A stretch of DNA of 64,000 nt from Paraburkholderia kururiensis JCM 10599 = LMG 19447 (GCF_003986935.1 NZ_RJZE01000002.1:310001-374000); one strand, 5' to 3'. Numbered from the stretch's first letter, positions 18,945 through 28,329 are shown. The notes: generated by a model from the sequence alone, not told the origin. Numbers and translations: made by a program.

Positions 18945-20083
18945 TTTGCGCCTCCGAATGCCGAGCCGCGCGCGCGGGTGTCCAGTGCATTACGCAGCGC
19001 GTCGCCCATGAAGGTGAGCAGCAGCAGCGTGACGACGAGCGCCGCAAATGCCGAAATGGAAATCCACCATGCGTCGAGGTTGTTCTTGCCCTCCTGAAGC
19101 AGCTCGCCCAGGCTCGGTGTGGGCGGCGGCACGCCCAGGCCCAGAAAATCGAGGCTCGTGAGCGAGAGAATGGCGGCGCTCATGCGAAACGGCAGGAACG
19201 TGATGACGGGCGTGAGGCTGTTGGGCAGGATGTGACGCCAGATGATCTCGCGGTTCGAGAGGCCCATGGTGCGCGCGGCCTTCACGTAATCGAGCGAGCG
19301 GTTGCGCAGGAATTCGGCGCGCACGTAGTCGGAAAGCACGAGCCAGCCGAACAGCGAAAGCAGGATGAAAAGCAGCCACAGCGTGGGCTGGAAGATGGAC
19401 GCGAAGATGATGAGCAGATAGAGGTCGGGCATGGAACTCCAGATCTCGATCAGGCGCTGACCGATCAGATCGGTGCGACCGCCGTAGAAGCCCTGAAGCG
19501 CGCCCGTCAGTACGCCGAAGAAGATGCCCGACGCAGTGAGCGCGAGCGCCATCAGTACCGAGACGCGAAAGCCGTATAGCAGGCGCGAGAGCACGTCGCG
19601 GCCGAACTGGTCGGTGCCGAGCCAGTTCGATGACGACGGCGGCGCCGGAAACGGGCGCACTGCGAAGTAGTCGATCGTGTCGTAGTGGTTGTGGTTGGGC
19701 GGATAAATCGCGAAATTGCCGTTCGACGTAATGCGCGAGCGGATGTACGGGTCGAGGTAGTTCGCGCGCGCGGGAAAGTCGCCGCCGAACTGCGTTTCCG
19801 GGTAATCCTTCACGATCGGAAAGTAGTAGTGCCCTTCGTAGCGCACCACGAGCGGCCGGTCGTTGGCGATCAACTCGCCCACGAGGCTGATGGCGAACAG
19901 CGTGACGAAGATCACGAGGCTCCAGTAGCCGAGCCGCTGGCTACGGAAGCGCAGCCACGTGCGCCGCCACGGCGAGGGTGACTGCGGCATGTGCGGAGGC
20001 GGCGAAAGCGACGCGGCCGGCAAGGCCGCGTCCGCCTCAGCGGTCCATCCGTTCGAACTGGATGCGGGGGTCGACGATGACAT
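18941..20083 (-). CDS. yejE: Peptide ABC importer permease (YejE-like)
   Basis: Inner-membrane permease of the oligopeptide (DppC/OppC) type. It matches YejE features: a single N-terminal helix (YWSLVIFVTLFAIS), then a large periplasmic segment (ELIANDRPLVVRYEGHYYFP), NWLGTDQFGRDVL before the second helix, and the coupling loop AARTMGLSNREIIWRHILPN. The start is uncertain: ATG 20083 overlaps yejB by 47 bases and adds a Ser/Ala/Pro-rich lead, whereas ATG 19990 (MPQSPSP) fits the E. coli length better but lacks a good ribosome site. Forms the channel with YejB. Confidence 0.9.
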   Translation of the reverse strand: MSSSTPASSSNGWTAEADAALPAASLSPPPHMPQSPSPWRRTWLRFRSQRLGYWSLVIFVTLFAISLVGELIANDRPLVVRYEGHYYFPIVKDYPETQFGGDFPARANYLDPYIRSRITSNGNFAIYPPNHNHYDTIDYFAVRPFPAPPSSSNWLGTDQFGRDVLSRLLYGFRVSVLMALALTASGIFFGVLTGALQGFYGGRTDLIGQRLIEIWSSMPDLYLLIIFASIFQPTLWLLFILLSLFGWLVLSDYVRAEFLRNRSLDYVKAARTMGLSNREIIWRHILPNSLTPVITFLPFRMSAAILSLTSLDFLGLGVPPPTPSLGELLQEGKNNLDAWWISISAFAALVVTLLLLTFMGDALRNALDTRARGSAFGGAK

Positions 20084-21086
20084 AGCAGGCGTCAGCAATG
20101 AGTTTGGTGATGAGACCGATCAGCGTGAAGAGAAAGAGCGAGCCCAGCACCACCGGGTAGTCGCGGCGAATCACGGAGTCGTACGAAAGCTGGCCCATGC
20201 CGTCGAGCGAAAAGAGCGTCTCGATCAGCAGGTTGCCGTTCAGGAAGGCGCCCACGAACGCGGCGGGCAGGCCCGTGAGCAGCGGAATGGCGGCGTTGCG
20301 CAGCACGTGCTTCCAGAGCACGTCGCGTTCGGGCGCGCCCTTCGCCCGTGCCGTGAGCACGTACTGTCGCCCGATCTCTTCAAGGAACGTGTTCTTCGTG
20401 AGAATGGTGACGATCGCGAAGTTGCCCACCACGGCCGCGGTGACGGGCAACACGATATGCCAGAGATAGTCGAGCAGCTTGCCGAACGCGGAAAGGCTTT
20501 CGAAGTTATCCGAAGTAATGCCGCGCATGGGAAAGACCTGCCAGAACGTACCACCGCCGAACAGCATGAGCAGCAGCACGCCCAGCACGAAGCCCGGGAT
20601 CGCGTAGCCCACCAGCACCAGCACACTGGTCACGGTATCGAAGCGCGACCCGTTGCGCACGGCCTTCGCAATGCCGAGCGGCACCGACACCGCGTAGGTC
20701 AGAATCACGGTCCAAAGCCCCAGCGTGATGGAGACGGGCAACTTCGAGCGGATCACGCTCCACACGCTTTGATGCTGGAAATACGACTGCCCGAGGTCGA
20801 ACGTCGCATAGCTCTTCAGCATCATGAGGTAGCGCGTGAGCGGCGGCTTGTCGAAACCGAACTGCTTGCGGATCTGTTCGATCTGCTCCGGGCTCACGCC
20901 CTGGCTGCCGTGATAGCCGCCGCCCCCGCTGCCGCCTTCACCGTGATGCGCGCCGTGACGCAACTGGTTCACGACCTGCTCGACGGGGCCGCCCGGCACG
21001 AACTGCGTCACGACGAACGTGAGCGTCACTACGCCGATCAGCGTGGGCACCATAAGCAACAGACGTCGAATGATGTAGGCGAGCAT
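20037..21086 (-). CDS. yejB: Peptide ABC importer permease (YejB-like)
   Basis: Inner-membrane permease of the DppB/OppB type, 349 residues with six helices. It starts MLAYIIRRLLLMVPTL, has a His/Gly-rich periplasmic insertion (GAHHGEGGSGGGGYHG) before the conserved GFDKPPLTRY, and the coupling loop ARAKGAPERDVLWKHVLRN. E. coli YejB has a similar Gly-rich insertion at this place, which supports the specific assignment. It starts eight bases after the yejA stop, with TGAGGACC as ribosome site. Confidence 0.92.
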   Translation of the reverse strand: MLAYIIRRLLLMVPTLIGVVTLTFVVTQFVPGGPVEQVVNQLRHGAHHGEGGSGGGGYHGSQGVSPEQIEQIRKQFGFDKPPLTRYLMMLKSYATFDLGQSYFQHQSVWSVIRSKLPVSITLGLWTVILTYAVSVPLGIAKAVRNGSRFDTVTSVLVLVGYAIPGFVLGVLLLMLFGGGTFWQVFPMRGITSDNFESLSAFGKLLDYLWHIVLPVTAAVVGNFAIVTILTKNTFLEEIGRQYVLTARAKGAPERDVLWKHVLRNAAIPLLTGLPAAFVGAFLNGNLLIETLFSLDGMGQLSYDSVIRRDYPVVLGSLFLFTLIGLITKLIADACYVIVDPRIQFERMDR

Positions 21087-21094
21087 GGTGGTCC

Positions 21095-22993
21095 TCAATG
21101 CGCTGCGGCCGTGGTGCCGGGTTGGGCCGCGCCTTGCGGCTTGCAGTACCAGTAGTCGATCACCCAGTCCTCGTACTGATACGACTTCGGCACCACGGCA
21201 GGAAAGCCCAGCGTCGTCTTGTAGCCGATGCGCGCGTTCGGCATGTAGTACTGCGGCACGAGGTAGTACTCGTTGATGAGCACGCGGTCCAGCGCGCGCG
21301 TGGCTGTTTCCAGATCGTCGAGCGTCGTGGCGCTGACCGCTGCGTGCACGAGGGCGTCGACGGCGGGCGAACGGATGCCGGGGTAGTTCTCCGATCCGAC
21401 CTCGCCTGCGGCCTTGCTGCCGAAACGGCGCAGCAGTTCGACGCCCGGAATCGTGACCGGCGGATAGATGAACGTGGTCATGTCGTACTCGAAGTTGTCG
21501 AGCCGGCGTTGATAAAGCGCCGCGTCGATCTCGTGCAGATATGCGTTGATGCCGAGCGTCTGCAACGCCTGGGTGTACGGAATGATGAGCCGGTCCATGC
21601 CGGGCTGATTGTCCATAATCTCGATCGTCATCGGCGTGCCGTTCGCATCGCGCAGCGCGCCGTCCTTGTAGTGCCAGCCCGCTTCGGCGAGCAGTTCGCG
21701 CGCGCGGCGCAGGTTGGCGCGCAGCGAACCCGGTGGCAGCGTGCTGGGTTGGCGCACCATCGGCCCGAACACGGCGGGTGGCAGGTCCTTGCGGAAGGGT
21801 TCGAGCAACGCGAGTTCCTTTGGCCCCGGCATGCCCGTGGCACCGAACGGCGTGTCTTCGAAGAAGCTGTTCGTGCGCACATACTGGCCGTAGAACATCA
21901 GGCGGTTCATCCAGTCGTAGTCGAACGCGAGCGTGAGCGCCGCGCGCACGCGCACGTCCTGAAACTGCGGCTTGCGCGTGTTGATGAGGAAGCCTTGCAT
22001 CTGCGGCGGGCCATCGGGGAAGAGGCCCTTCGCGAGCAGCCCCGACTTGAAATTCTTGCCGACGTATTTGCGCGCCCATTGCGTGGCGCTGTATTCGACG
22101 TCGGTGTCGTCGTTGCCGGCCTTGAACGCTTCGAGCTTGGTGTACTGGTCGAGATAGAGCCGGAAGTTGATGCGCTCGAAGCGGTACATGCCGCGCCGCG
22201 TGGGCAGATTCGCGGCCCAGTAGTGCGGGTTGCGGCGGTAGGTGATCTGCTTGTCGTTGCGGCGCTGCTCGATCAGATACGCGCCGCTCGCAATGGGCGG
22301 GACGTTCGAGATCTGATCGAACGGGGGGCGCGTGCCGTCGGCACGCATGCCCCACTTCGGCGAGAAGATGGGCAGGTCGCCCGCGATGAGCGGCGCCGCG
22401 CTCGACGCATCGGCGAAGTCGAACCGTACGGTCAGGCGGTCCACGACGCTTGCGCGTTTGATCTCAGCGAACTGCGATGAAAAGAGCGGCGAAGCCTGCG
22501 GGCTTTTCAGGGTGTCGAGCGAATACTTCACGTCCGCTGCGGTGATGGGGTCGCCATTCGAAAAGCGTGCCGCGGGGTTGATGTGGAAGGTGGCCGAACG
22601 CCCGTCCGCCGCCACTTCCACGTCGTCAGCAATGAGCGGGTATTCGGAGGCAAGTTCGTCCCAGCTGCGCTGCATCAGCGTGTCGAACATCAGGTTCTGG
22701 ATGTCCGGGGCGGCCGCGCCCGTGACGAGGAACGGATTGAGCGAGTCGTAGCTTTGCAGATCGTTGTAGTTCTGGAAATTCAGCGTGCCGTTCGACGGCG
22801 CGTTCGGGTCGGCGTAGTCGAAGTGCGTGAAGTCGGGCGGGTATTTCGGATTGCCAAACTGAGCAAGGAACGGGCTGGCTTCGGCAGGCAGCCCGTGTGC
22901 GACGAGGAGCGCGCCGAGTGCGACAGCGCCTGGCCGGAGGAACATCGTGCGCAGCATCGTGCGAAGTACGCGATACATCGGGAGTTTCGTCAT
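21095..22993 (-). CDS. yejA: Peptide ABC importer periplasmic binding protein (YejA-like)
   Basis: Periplasmic solute-binding protein of the SBP_bac_5 (DppA/OppA) family, 632 residues including a signal peptide (hydrophobic run ending near LPAEASPF). SBP_bac_5 features include YPLIADDVEVAADGRSATFHI and FSNGDPITAADVKYSL. Proteins of this branch bind oligopeptides or peptide-nucleotide compounds such as microcin C. ATG 22993 is chosen; a downstream ATG at 22978 also fits. It is the first ABC gene after the TonB-dependent receptor, from which it is separated by 80 bases with a strong hairpin. Confidence 0.92.
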   Translation of the reverse strand: MTKLPMYRVLRTMLRTMFLRPGAVALGALLVAHGLPAEASPFLAQFGNPKYPPDFTHFDYADPNAPSNGTLNFQNYNDLQSYDSLNPFLVTGAAAPDIQNLMFDTLMQRSWDELASEYPLIADDVEVAADGRSATFHINPAARFSNGDPITAADVKYSLDTLKSPQASPLFSSQFAEIKRASVVDRLTVRFDFADASSAAPLIAGDLPIFSPKWGMRADGTRPPFDQISNVPPIASGAYLIEQRRNDKQITYRRNPHYWAANLPTRRGMYRFERINFRLYLDQYTKLEAFKAGNDDTDVEYSATQWARKYVGKNFKSGLLAKGLFPDGPPQMQGFLINTRKPQFQDVRVRAALTLAFDYDWMNRLMFYGQYVRTNSFFEDTPFGATGMPGPKELALLEPFRKDLPPAVFGPMVRQPSTLPPGSLRANLRRARELLAEAGWHYKDGALRDANGTPMTIEIMDNQPGMDRLIIPYTQALQTLGINAYLHEIDAALYQRRLDNFEYDMTTFIYPPVTIPGVELLRRFGSKAAGEVGSENYPGIRSPAVDALVHAAVSATTLDDLETATRALDRVLINEYYLVPQYYMPNARIGYKTTLGFPAVVPKSYQYEDWVIDYWYCKPQGAAQPGTTAAAH

Positions 22994-23006
22994 GGGTCAC
23001 TCGATC

Positions 23007-23046
23007 CGCTGCTTCCCACCCATTTTTCCTCGGGCGGGAAGCAGCG
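23007..23046 (-). promoter_or_regulatory. Intercistronic hairpin between receptor gene and yejA
   Basis: A perfect 11-base-pair stem (cgctgcttccc / gggaagcagcg) with an 18-base loop lies in the gap between the receptor stop and yejA start. There is no T-run after it on the minus strand, so it looks less like a full terminator than an RNA-stabilising or attenuating hairpin that sets different levels of receptor and importer. Confidence 0.65.
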
Positions 23047-23073
23047 TGTCCATCGGCAGATGCCGTCAGAGCA

Positions 23074-25824
23074 TCAGAAGCGGTACGTCGCGCCCACCTG
23101 GAAGAAGCGGCCGAGGTTCGTGTACAGCGACTGATCGTAGCCCGTGATGTCCGGCACGGCTTGCCATTCCACGTCGAACGGCGGCTTGCGGTCGAACAGG
23201 TTCGTGATGCCGCCGTAGATCGTCCAGTGCTTGATGCCGCGGTACGTCGCCATCAGGTTGAACTGGCTGTACGACGCCACCGAAAGCGTGCCGCCATCGC
23301 CGAACTCCGCCGCCACTGCGTTCGTGTACGGGCCCGTGTATTGCCACGTGAGCGTCGTGGTGAACATGTGGTAGTCCCAGCTCAGGCTCGTGTTGCCCTT
23401 CCAGCGTGGGTTGCTCGCGCCGAACGGCTGCAGCAGCGCCAGGTTGTTGCCCGCGAAGTCCTGCGTCGGAGCACCCGGCGTGTTGAGCTTGAAGTGCCAC
23501 ACGTAGGCCCAGTCGCCGGCCAGCGTGAAGGTACCCAGCGACGTGCGAACCGCCTTGCGGAAGTTCATGTCGAAGCCGTCGGTGTCGAGCGAGCCCAGGT
23601 TCACGAACGGCTGCACGATGTAGCGGACCGTACCGTCAGGATTGCGAATGACCTTCGACGGATCGTTCTGGTCGAGCACGGCGTTCGGATCGGCGGTGCC
23701 GATCACGCTGTCGATGTGCACCTTGTAGAACGCGGCGCCGATGTCGGTGGTCGCATCCGGCGAAAGCTCGAAGCCGATGTTGTAGTTCTTCGTGTGCTCA
23801 GGCTGCAGATTCGGGTTGCCGGTGGTCTGCTCCGTCGTGAAGTGCTTGGTGGGCACGCCGCTCGGGTCGTTCGGGTCCACGAGGTTCTGGTGGCCCAGAT
23901 AAACGGCCTGCGAGTTTTCCACCGCCGTCGGTGCGCGGAAGCCGCGGCTGTACGACGCGTAGGTCGTCAGCATGCGCACCGGCTGGAAGCGCAGCGCGAA
24001 GCTGGGCGAGAACGCACCGCCGAAGTCGCTGTAGTGGTCATAGCGGCCCGCGTGCGTGAACGTGAGGTTGTGCAGGATCGGAATGTCGATCTGATAGAAC
24101 GCTGCCGCCACGTTGCGCGAAGCGTCCACGGTCTGCACGTTCGCCGGCGCGGTGATGCCCTGCCCGGCGAGCGTCTGCGGATTGATGAGCGACGACTCGT
24201 GACGGAATTCCGTACCCACGCCGAATCCGACGTTGCCGGTGGGCAGCGTGAACAGGTTCGTGGTCGACGTCTTCGCCGTGACGCTATCGAGCTTCGAAAT
24301 GGCCTGCTGGTTGTCGTCGCTGAATACGCCGTTCAGGCCGTTCGGCGTCGCAGCCGGATTCGAGAAGTTGTACGTGCCGTTGGCGAGCATGTTCTCGACG
24401 CCGGCCACATTGAGGCGGTTCGTGTATGTGGAGTCGACCGTGCTCTGCGAGTGGCCGTAATCGAGAGACCAGTCCCACGAGCCGAACTTCGCCGTGTCGA
24501 ACGAGCCCTTCACGCCCGTGGACGCCATCCAGTACGTCGAAACCGTATCCACTGCGCCGACGTTGTTCGGGAACGTCAGGTTGATCGGCGTCGGCACACC
24601 GAACGGATTAAACGGGTTCGAGGCCGGCACCGTGCGCGAAAGCTGCGACACGCTGCCCGTGGAGGGCGTGAAGAAGTTCGACGTGCTCGAGAGTGCCGCC
24701 GGGCCTGCCAATTGAACCGTTTCGTCGCGGCTTGCCCAGAAGCCTGCATAGGCTTCTGTTGTGTCGTCGATCTTGAAGGTGGCGCGCACCTTCGCGTTGA
24801 GGCGCGTAATCGCCGGAATCAGCGAGGTGCCGGCAGCCGTGTTGTAGGTACACGATGCGCCGCCCGTATTCGCCGCGCTGCTGCCCGGGGGGCACGGCGA
24901 AAGTGCGGTAGTGGAACCGGCAGGACCCCAGTACGACTGCTGGTTGGGGCCGAGCGGTGCGGCAAGACCGCCGGGGTATTGCGTGAAGTCCTGGTTCTTC
25001 GTCATGTCGCGATCGGCAAGCGTCGAACCGCTATCGCGGTAGTAGCTTGCGGCCGCCGTCACGTTGAAGCGATCGGAATTGAGGTCGCCGAAGCCACCCA
25101 ACACGCTGAAGCTGCCCTGCCCGTCGCCGGGATGCTGCGCCTTGCCGAGCTGGCCGTCGATCTGCAGTCCCTGGAAGTTCTTCTTCGTGACGATGTTGAC
25201 CACGCCCGCGATGGCGTCCGAGCCATACACGGAAACCGCGCCCGTTTTCACGACGTCGATGTGGTCGACGATGTTGACCGGAATCGAGTTGACGTCGAAG
25301 AACGTGTCGGTGAAGTTGACCGCCTGCGCGTAGTTCGCCACGCGTTGACCGTCGACGAGCACCAGCGTGTACTTTTCGCTGAGACCCCGCAGCGCGATGC
25401 CCGCGCCGCCCGGCGCCGCGCTGTTCATCGTGCTCTGCGACCAGCTGCTTGCCGAGTTCGCCGCGGTGCCACGCAGGAAGTCGGCTACGGTGGTGTAGCC
25501 GCTCTGCTGGATGTCTTTCGCAGTGATGGTCTGCACTTCGAGGTTGCTTTGCTTGTCCGCCGAGCGGATCAGCGAGCCTGTCACCTCGAACTTCTGCAGC
25601 TTCTTGACGGCCGGTGCTTCAGCCGTTGCTGCACCCGATGCAGCAGCAGGCGCGGCGGCTGCGGGTTGCGTATCGGCGGTGGGCACCGCAGTGGATGAAC
25701 CGGTGGACGACCCCGTGGTGGCCGGCGGAGTTTGGGCGAAGGCAGACGTGCCGAGCACCGCCGTCAACGCCATTTCGGCCCATAGTATCTTTCGGATGGC
25801 CGATCCTAGAACAGTTAGCTTCAT
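23074..25824 (-). CDS. TonB-dependent outer-membrane receptor
   Basis: Outer-membrane active-transport receptor of 916 residues. Signal peptide (cut after TSAFA), then a Thr/Ser/Pro/Ala-rich spacer, a TonB-box-like segment (LQKFEVTGSLI), the plug domain (GIALRGLSEKYTLVLVDGQR; DVVKTGAVSVYGSDAIAGVV) and a 22-strand barrel that ends in an aromatic residue (GATYRF). This plug type is common in Xanthomonas/Caulobacter-like receptors for peptides, sugars or siderophores. Ribosome site GAAGGGGA precedes ATG 25824. Placed before yejABEF and after a tonB-exbBDD operon on the same strand, it most plausibly delivers a peptide to the Yej importer. Confidence 0.93.
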   Translation of the reverse strand: MKLTVLGSAIRKILWAEMALTAVLGTSAFAQTPPATTGSSTGSSTAVPTADTQPAAAAPAAASGAATAEAPAVKKLQKFEVTGSLIRSADKQSNLEVQTITAKDIQQSGYTTVADFLRGTAANSASSWSQSTMNSAAPGGAGIALRGLSEKYTLVLVDGQRVANYAQAVNFTDTFFDVNSIPVNIVDHIDVVKTGAVSVYGSDAIAGVVNIVTKKNFQGLQIDGQLGKAQHPGDGQGSFSVLGGFGDLNSDRFNVTAAASYYRDSGSTLADRDMTKNQDFTQYPGGLAAPLGPNQQSYWGPAGSTTALSPCPPGSSAANTGGASCTYNTAAGTSLIPAITRLNAKVRATFKIDDTTEAYAGFWASRDETVQLAGPAALSSTSNFFTPSTGSVSQLSRTVPASNPFNPFGVPTPINLTFPNNVGAVDTVSTYWMASTGVKGSFDTAKFGSWDWSLDYGHSQSTVDSTYTNRLNVAGVENMLANGTYNFSNPAATPNGLNGVFSDDNQQAISKLDSVTAKTSTTNLFTLPTGNVGFGVGTEFRHESSLINPQTLAGQGITAPANVQTVDASRNVAAAFYQIDIPILHNLTFTHAGRYDHYSDFGGAFSPSFALRFQPVRMLTTYASYSRGFRAPTAVENSQAVYLGHQNLVDPNDPSGVPTKHFTTEQTTGNPNLQPEHTKNYNIGFELSPDATTDIGAAFYKVHIDSVIGTADPNAVLDQNDPSKVIRNPDGTVRYIVQPFVNLGSLDTDGFDMNFRKAVRTSLGTFTLAGDWAYVWHFKLNTPGAPTQDFAGNNLALLQPFGASNPRWKGNTSLSWDYHMFTTTLTWQYTGPYTNAVAAEFGDGGTLSVASYSQFNLMATYRGIKHWTIYGGITNLFDRKPPFDVEWQAVPDITGYDQSLYTNLGRFFQVGATYRF

Positions 25825-26167
25825 ATTCCCCTTCTTTACCCTGTCAGTAAGGTCAAGTTGTTATCCCAAACCGGTCTATCCGTCCTCTTGGCTCGCCGAA
25901 TTCAAGCTTCGCAGGCCCGGTCACCCGTCTTCATCCAGACATCCCAAAACAAGTACTGCAAAGAACTTCGCGCTTCAAAGCCGGTCCATCACCTCTCATC
26001 GCGCTATTGCCATGTGCGTGGTCCCAATGCGCCAAAGCCGAAAACAGGTAATACCCGGCCACGCGCTCTACGTATGACGTGAGCACGGCAATCAACGCTT
26101 ACAATTCAGTAATCCTAAGTCACGAGTGCAATAAAACTCGTACGGAACGACGGGTTATTGCGTACGA
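25825..26167 (-). promoter_or_regulatory. Receptor upstream region (likely promoter)
   Basis: About 340 bases, clearly AT-richer than the genes, between the receptor start and the regulator stop. It is the natural site for the promoter of the receptor-yej-tld unit and for binding by the adjacent regulator. An interrupted inverted repeat cgtacg...cgtacg lies at about 26137-26166. I cannot place -35/-10 boxes with confidence. Confidence 0.5.
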
Positions 26168-26752
26168 CTAGAACAATTTGGGTGTACCCACCCAGACCAG
26201 CACCGTTTCTTCAGCTGCCGTATTCGTCCACCCATGCGGCACCGTGGACGCGTAGTGCGCGCTGTCACCGGCCTGCAATCCGAATGTCGTACCTTCCAGC
26301 GTGAGAGAGAGCTGTCCGCGGATCACATACAGGAACTCTTCTCCCGCATGCGTGGTTACTTCGGAAGGCTGCTGTCCCGCCGGCATCCTGACCAGGATGG
26401 CCTCCAGCTTGCGGTCGTCCGACAGATTCGTCAGGCGTCCAAAAAGATTCGCGGAATCGGCGAACCCGAAGAACTTCAACTCTTCGCCGCGACATACCGA
26501 CCGTGCTTCGTTCGGTGTCTCGACAAAGTACTGCACGTTCACACCCAGCGCTTCCGCAATGCCGACCAGCGATGTGATGGACGGCGTAGCATGCCCTCGT
26601 TCGACCTGCGAGAGAAACGGCTTCGAAATGCCCGCCGCTTCCGCTGTTTCCGCCAGCGTGTATCTGAGCCGGTGACGCAGCGCGCGAATCTTGCTGCCTA
26701 TCGCCACAGCATGTACTGCGGCGCGTGCCTTGTTATCGAGTGGCGAAACCAT
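26168..26752 (-). CDS. XRE-family regulator with C-terminal cupin domain
   Basis: DNA-binding regulator of 194 residues. The N-terminal helix-turn-helix covers about residues 17-70 (KIRALRHRLRYTLAETAEAA, then SKPFLSQVERGHATPSI). The C-terminal cupin (about 110-190) has THAGEEFLYVIRGQ and HYASTVPHGWTN, the pattern of the PuuR/SutR-type regulators in which the cupin binds a small ligand. ATG 26752 is used; an upstream TTG would add only eight residues. It sits between the TonB operon and the receptor on the same strand, so it probably controls one or both. The ligand is unknown; an imported peptide product is a reasonable guess. Confidence 0.9.
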   Translation of the reverse strand: MVSPLDNKARAAVHAVAIGSKIRALRHRLRYTLAETAEAAGISKPFLSQVERGHATPSITSLVGIAEALGVNVQYFVETPNEARSVCRGEELKFFGFADSANLFGRLTNLSDDRKLEAILVRMPAGQQPSEVTTHAGEEFLYVIRGQLSLTLEGTTFGLQAGDSAHYASTVPHGWTNTAAEETVLVWVGTPKLF

Positions 26753-26978
26753 AGCAAGACACAATCCCGTAGTCAAAATTTGTTTGATAAAAGCAAATCA
26801 TGTTTTGAAGGCTAAGGGCTTTCGTTTATCGGCGTGCCGCAATGCATGGTTTGCTGAGGCTTTAAAAGCGAACATGAGCCGCGTTTAAAACCACGAACAA
26901 TCCCCTCATCGAGGCTCGTGCCGATCCAGACTTGCGTATGCAGCAATCGATTCCCGACGCCTTCACCTCCCCTTCGTC

Positions 26979-27004
26979 ACTGCGGTCACTGCAGTGACCG
27001 CAGT
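26979..27004. promoter_or_regulatory. 26-bp perfect palindrome
   Basis: A perfect palindrome with half-site actgcggtcactg, 47 bases after the stop of the TPR gene and about 230 bases upstream of the regulator gene. Extra gtcact/gtcacc words flank it on both sides. No T-run follows on either strand, so it could be a hairpin at the end of the TonB operon or a dimer operator for the regulator. Confidence 0.7.
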
Positions 27005-27051
27005 CACCTCCGTCATTGCATACGGCAACGCAAGCATCCCGCTTGCTGCGA

Positions 27052-28263
27052 TCACCTGGCGGCCACGAGCAGCCACAACCGTGCGAGGTCCGCGGAGCCG
27101 TCCGTGCCCTTCACTGCCCGGAATGCCTGCACCGCACGCGCCTTCTCGCCGGCGATGTAATACGCCTCGCCCAGATGAAGCTGCGCCTGATCCGGATGAT
27201 CGAGACCACCCTTCTTGATGGCGTCTTCCATCTGGTCGATGCCCTGCTTTGCCTGACCCGCGAACACGAGGTTGAAACCGGCATCTACAGGTGCCACGGG
27301 ATTGGCGCTATCAGCCGGCCCTTGCGCGCGCTTCGCAGCAAGCGCCTGCAGGCGTTTTTCGCGTTCGGCATCCGGCCCGCGACCCAGCACCCCTGATGTG
27401 AAACCCTGGTCGATTACCTGTTTGCCTTCGGCAGTCGTTCCCGCCACGATCGCGAGCTGCGTCATCTCCATGTAGTCTTCGGCAGTGTTGAGCGCACCGG
27501 TGGCGCGACGCAGCCGGTAGGTGTCGATATCGAGGCGCGACGAATAGCCGGGTTTCGCGCGTATGGCATGAAACAGGTCGTCCCAGTAGGACTGCTTCGG
27601 GTAATACGCGACGAGCTTTTCGAGCGCGGCACGGTACGACGTGTCGTCTTTCACGCGTTGTGCGCAAGTGCCGAGCAGTTGCAGCTGGGCTTCGTCAGGC
27701 GTGTGTCCTGCGCGCGTCTGTGCATCGACGCTCGACTTGAGCGACGTGACCACGTTTGCGCAGTCGCCCGAGAGGTACCAGGATTGCACGAGCAGTGTGC
27801 GCATCTGCGGGTCCGCACCACCTGCCTTCTGGTAGCGCTGCGCCGTGGCGATGGCGCGTGCGTAGTTCTTCTGCTGGAAGTAGATGCCGGCGAGCGCGGC
27901 TGTGGTGCGCTGTTCGTCTTCGGCGCTGAGCCGGCCGGAGCCGAGCAGCGACTCGTAGGCCTGCGCCGCCGTCGCATCGTCGCCTGCGGCCATCGCCGCA
28001 GCGCCCCGCATCTCGAGGACCATGTAGTTCTCGTAGGGCGTTTTGTCCGGCACAGCGGCTGCCTGGGCGATCTTCGCCAGCGCGTCCTTGTACTTGTGTG
28101 CGCGGTACAGGTCCTGCGCGGCATTGAGCGGCTTCGCCACGTCAGGACGCAATGTGTCCGCAGCCTGTGCCGACGGCAGTGCCGCGATTGTGCACACACC
28201 ACCGAAGACGGCCGCGACTACAGCCCGGCGCACGAGCGCCACCCTGAACCATTGATGAATCAT
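27052..28263 (-). CDS. Exported tetratricopeptide-repeat protein of the TonB operon
   Basis: A 403-residue protein with a signal peptide (hydrophobic run ending in LPSAQAAD) followed by helical TPR-like repeats (NAAQDLYRAHKYKDALAKI; GIYFQQKNYARAIATAQRYQ; HLGEAYYIAGEKARAVQAFR). It is therefore periplasmic. Exported TPR proteins accompany tonB-exbB-exbD-exbD sets in several proteobacteria (for example TtpC-like systems), where they are needed for energy transfer by the second TonB system. It lies 66 bases after the second exbD, so co-transcription is likely. Its exact role here is inferred. Confidence 0.8.
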   Translation of the reverse strand: MIHQWFRVALVRRAVVAAVFGGVCTIAALPSAQAADTLRPDVAKPLNAAQDLYRAHKYKDALAKIAQAAAVPDKTPYENYMVLEMRGAAAMAAGDDATAAQAYESLLGSGRLSAEDEQRTTAALAGIYFQQKNYARAIATAQRYQKAGGADPQMRTLLVQSWYLSGDCANVVTSLKSSVDAQTRAGHTPDEAQLQLLGTCAQRVKDDTSYRAALEKLVAYYPKQSYWDDLFHAIRAKPGYSSRLDIDTYRLRRATGALNTAEDYMEMTQLAIVAGTTAEGKQVIDQGFTSGVLGRGPDAEREKRLQALAAKRAQGPADSANPVAPVDAGFNLVFAGQAKQGIDQMEDAIKKGGLDHPDQAQLHLGEAYYIAGEKARAVQAFRAVKGTDGSADLARLWLLVAAR

Positions 28264-28329
28264 CGGTGCCCTGCCTTCCTTTCGATTGCGAGTTGCTTAG
28301 ATGTGCTTTTCGGTTGCGACCCGGCACAC

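Noticed and set aside
21087..22355. In-frame extension of YejB upstream into yejA
   Set aside because: Arg/His-rich shadow of yejA; the family start MLAYIIRRLLL at 21086 with a ribosome site is clear.
22897..25698. Long open frame (933 codons) antisense to the TonB-dependent receptor
   Set aside because: Shadow of the receptor reading frame; Arg/Val-rich without any domain.
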